A stretch of 64,000 bases of DNA from Flavobacterium aerium (GTDB lineage Bacteria; Bacteroidota; Bacteroidia; Flavobacteriales; Flavobacteriaceae), in contig NZ_JARQWR010000007.1 of the NCBI RefSeq assembly GCF_030766725.1, forward strand, positions 208,664-272,663. The letters run 5' to 3'. The notes beneath the pieces were generated by a model, which was given only the letters and a program-made list of their open reading frames with translations, was not told the origin of the DNA and searched no databases. The position numbers and the translations under genes are program-made. This document shows, piece by piece, positions 63,787 through 64,000 of the stretch; the stretch's first letter is position 1; the number at the start of each line of letters is the position of its first letter.

Positions 63787-64000
63787 ATGAAGGGAAAAAA
63801 CTACTATTACTTATTGGTGTTATACTGTTTTGTTTATAGTTGTAGTAATTATGACAATGGATTGGAAGAAGTGAACAACACTAATTCAAGAACCATTACT
63901 ACAGTAAGCCTAGAAGAGGCCAAAGCTTACCTTAATCACAATAAACTTTTCAATTCAGATAAAGAGGCCAAAGAAACAAAGGATACATTATCTACAATTT
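63787..64000 (+). CDS. lipoprotein, 3' end beyond the window
   Basis: The ATG at 63787 opens a frame that stays open for 71 codons to the window edge. The first 19 residues are a lipoprotein signal ending 'FVYSC', with acylated cysteine at 19, followed by a polar, Asn/Glu/Thr-rich linker ('NYDNGLEEVNNTNSR'). The remainder is not visible, so the product cannot be named. It is divergent from the XRE gene. Confidence 0.65.
   Translation, partial: MKGKNYYYLLVLYCFVYSCSNYDNGLEEVNNTNSRTITTVSLEEAKAYLNHNKLFNSDKEAKETKDTLSTI

Noticed and set aside
1..64000. CRISPR arrays, tRNA, rRNA or insertion sequences
   Set aside because: I saw no evenly spaced repeats, cloverleaf-like sequences, rRNA cores, transposase motifs or target-site duplications on either strand by eye.

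Overview
The window is AT-rich chromosomal DNA from a member of the Bacteroidota, most likely the family Flavobacteriaceae (Flavobacterium/Myroides-like; genus not resolved). Supporting evidence: a run of genes typical of this group (udk, a DivIC/FtsB-type gene, mutA, mutB, an SDR, parA, parB, a DUF5683 gene, dapB, a long lepB, a WbqC gene, an EEP-family gene, two rhomboids, mutL, ribH, a TPR gene, recF, a DUF2461 gene, murB), Bacteroidota-type -7 boxes (TAnnTTTG), few Shine-Dalgarno sequences, and many short Crp/Fnr, LytTR, SRPBCC and SUKH proteins. I see no rRNA, tRNA, insertion sequence, integrase or CRISPR array.

Layout. 0-16 kb is accessory: a VOC/DoxX/Crp-Fnr group, a small P-loop kinase, a beta-lactamase-fold lipoprotein, a cluster of two SUKH (SMI1/KNR4) proteins and one unknown protein behind an operator-like palindromic promoter, SRPBCC and GNAT genes, a Crp/Fnr gene broken by a one-base deletion, an SDR, a GrpB-family protein, a pair of ankyrin-repeat proteins, and a divergent MFS/LysR pair. 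16-25 kb holds a DUF2339-DUF3999 pair and a LytS/LytTR two-component system divergent from a DUF2490 / CitMHS / dicarboxylate-symporter group, which suggests carboxylate-responsive uptake.

25-51.7 kb is housekeeping. It covers pyrimidine salvage, division, methylmalonyl-CoA mutase with a dienoyl-CoA-reductase-like SDR, chromosome partition, lysine/peptidoglycan precursor synthesis (dapB, murB), protein secretion (lepB), rhomboid proteases, mismatch repair, riboflavin synthesis, recF, lipoate synthesis (lipA), a GAPDH, a hybrid histidine kinase and purine nucleoside phosphorylase. 51.8-55.3 kb is a short accessory insert (DUF2255, stand-alone LytTR, an S41 peptidase broken by a one-base deletion, a methyltransferase) between punA and lpxK. 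56-61.5 kb returns to core genes (Nif3-like, a cysteine-free 'zinc ribbon' protein, an alpha/beta hydrolase, rluF, mgtE). 61.5-64 kb is regulatory and accessory: a long mgtE leader with a 21-codon ORF and alternative hairpins, another Crp/Fnr gene with an SRPBCC gene, an XRE regulator, and the start of a lipoprotein gene that runs off the window.

Main points for a second look: the attenuator-like mgtE leader; two independent single-base deletions; the palindrome exactly filling the 19-bp promoter spacer upstream of the SUKH cluster; a 34-bp perfect palindrome between mutB and the dienoyl-CoA-reductase-like gene; operator-like repeats in the MFS/LysR and LytTR-controlled intergenic regions; and promoters so close to their start codons that the transcripts may be leaderless. 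I did not find a clear, wholly novel multi-gene system; the SUKH cluster and the mgtE leader are the best candidates.
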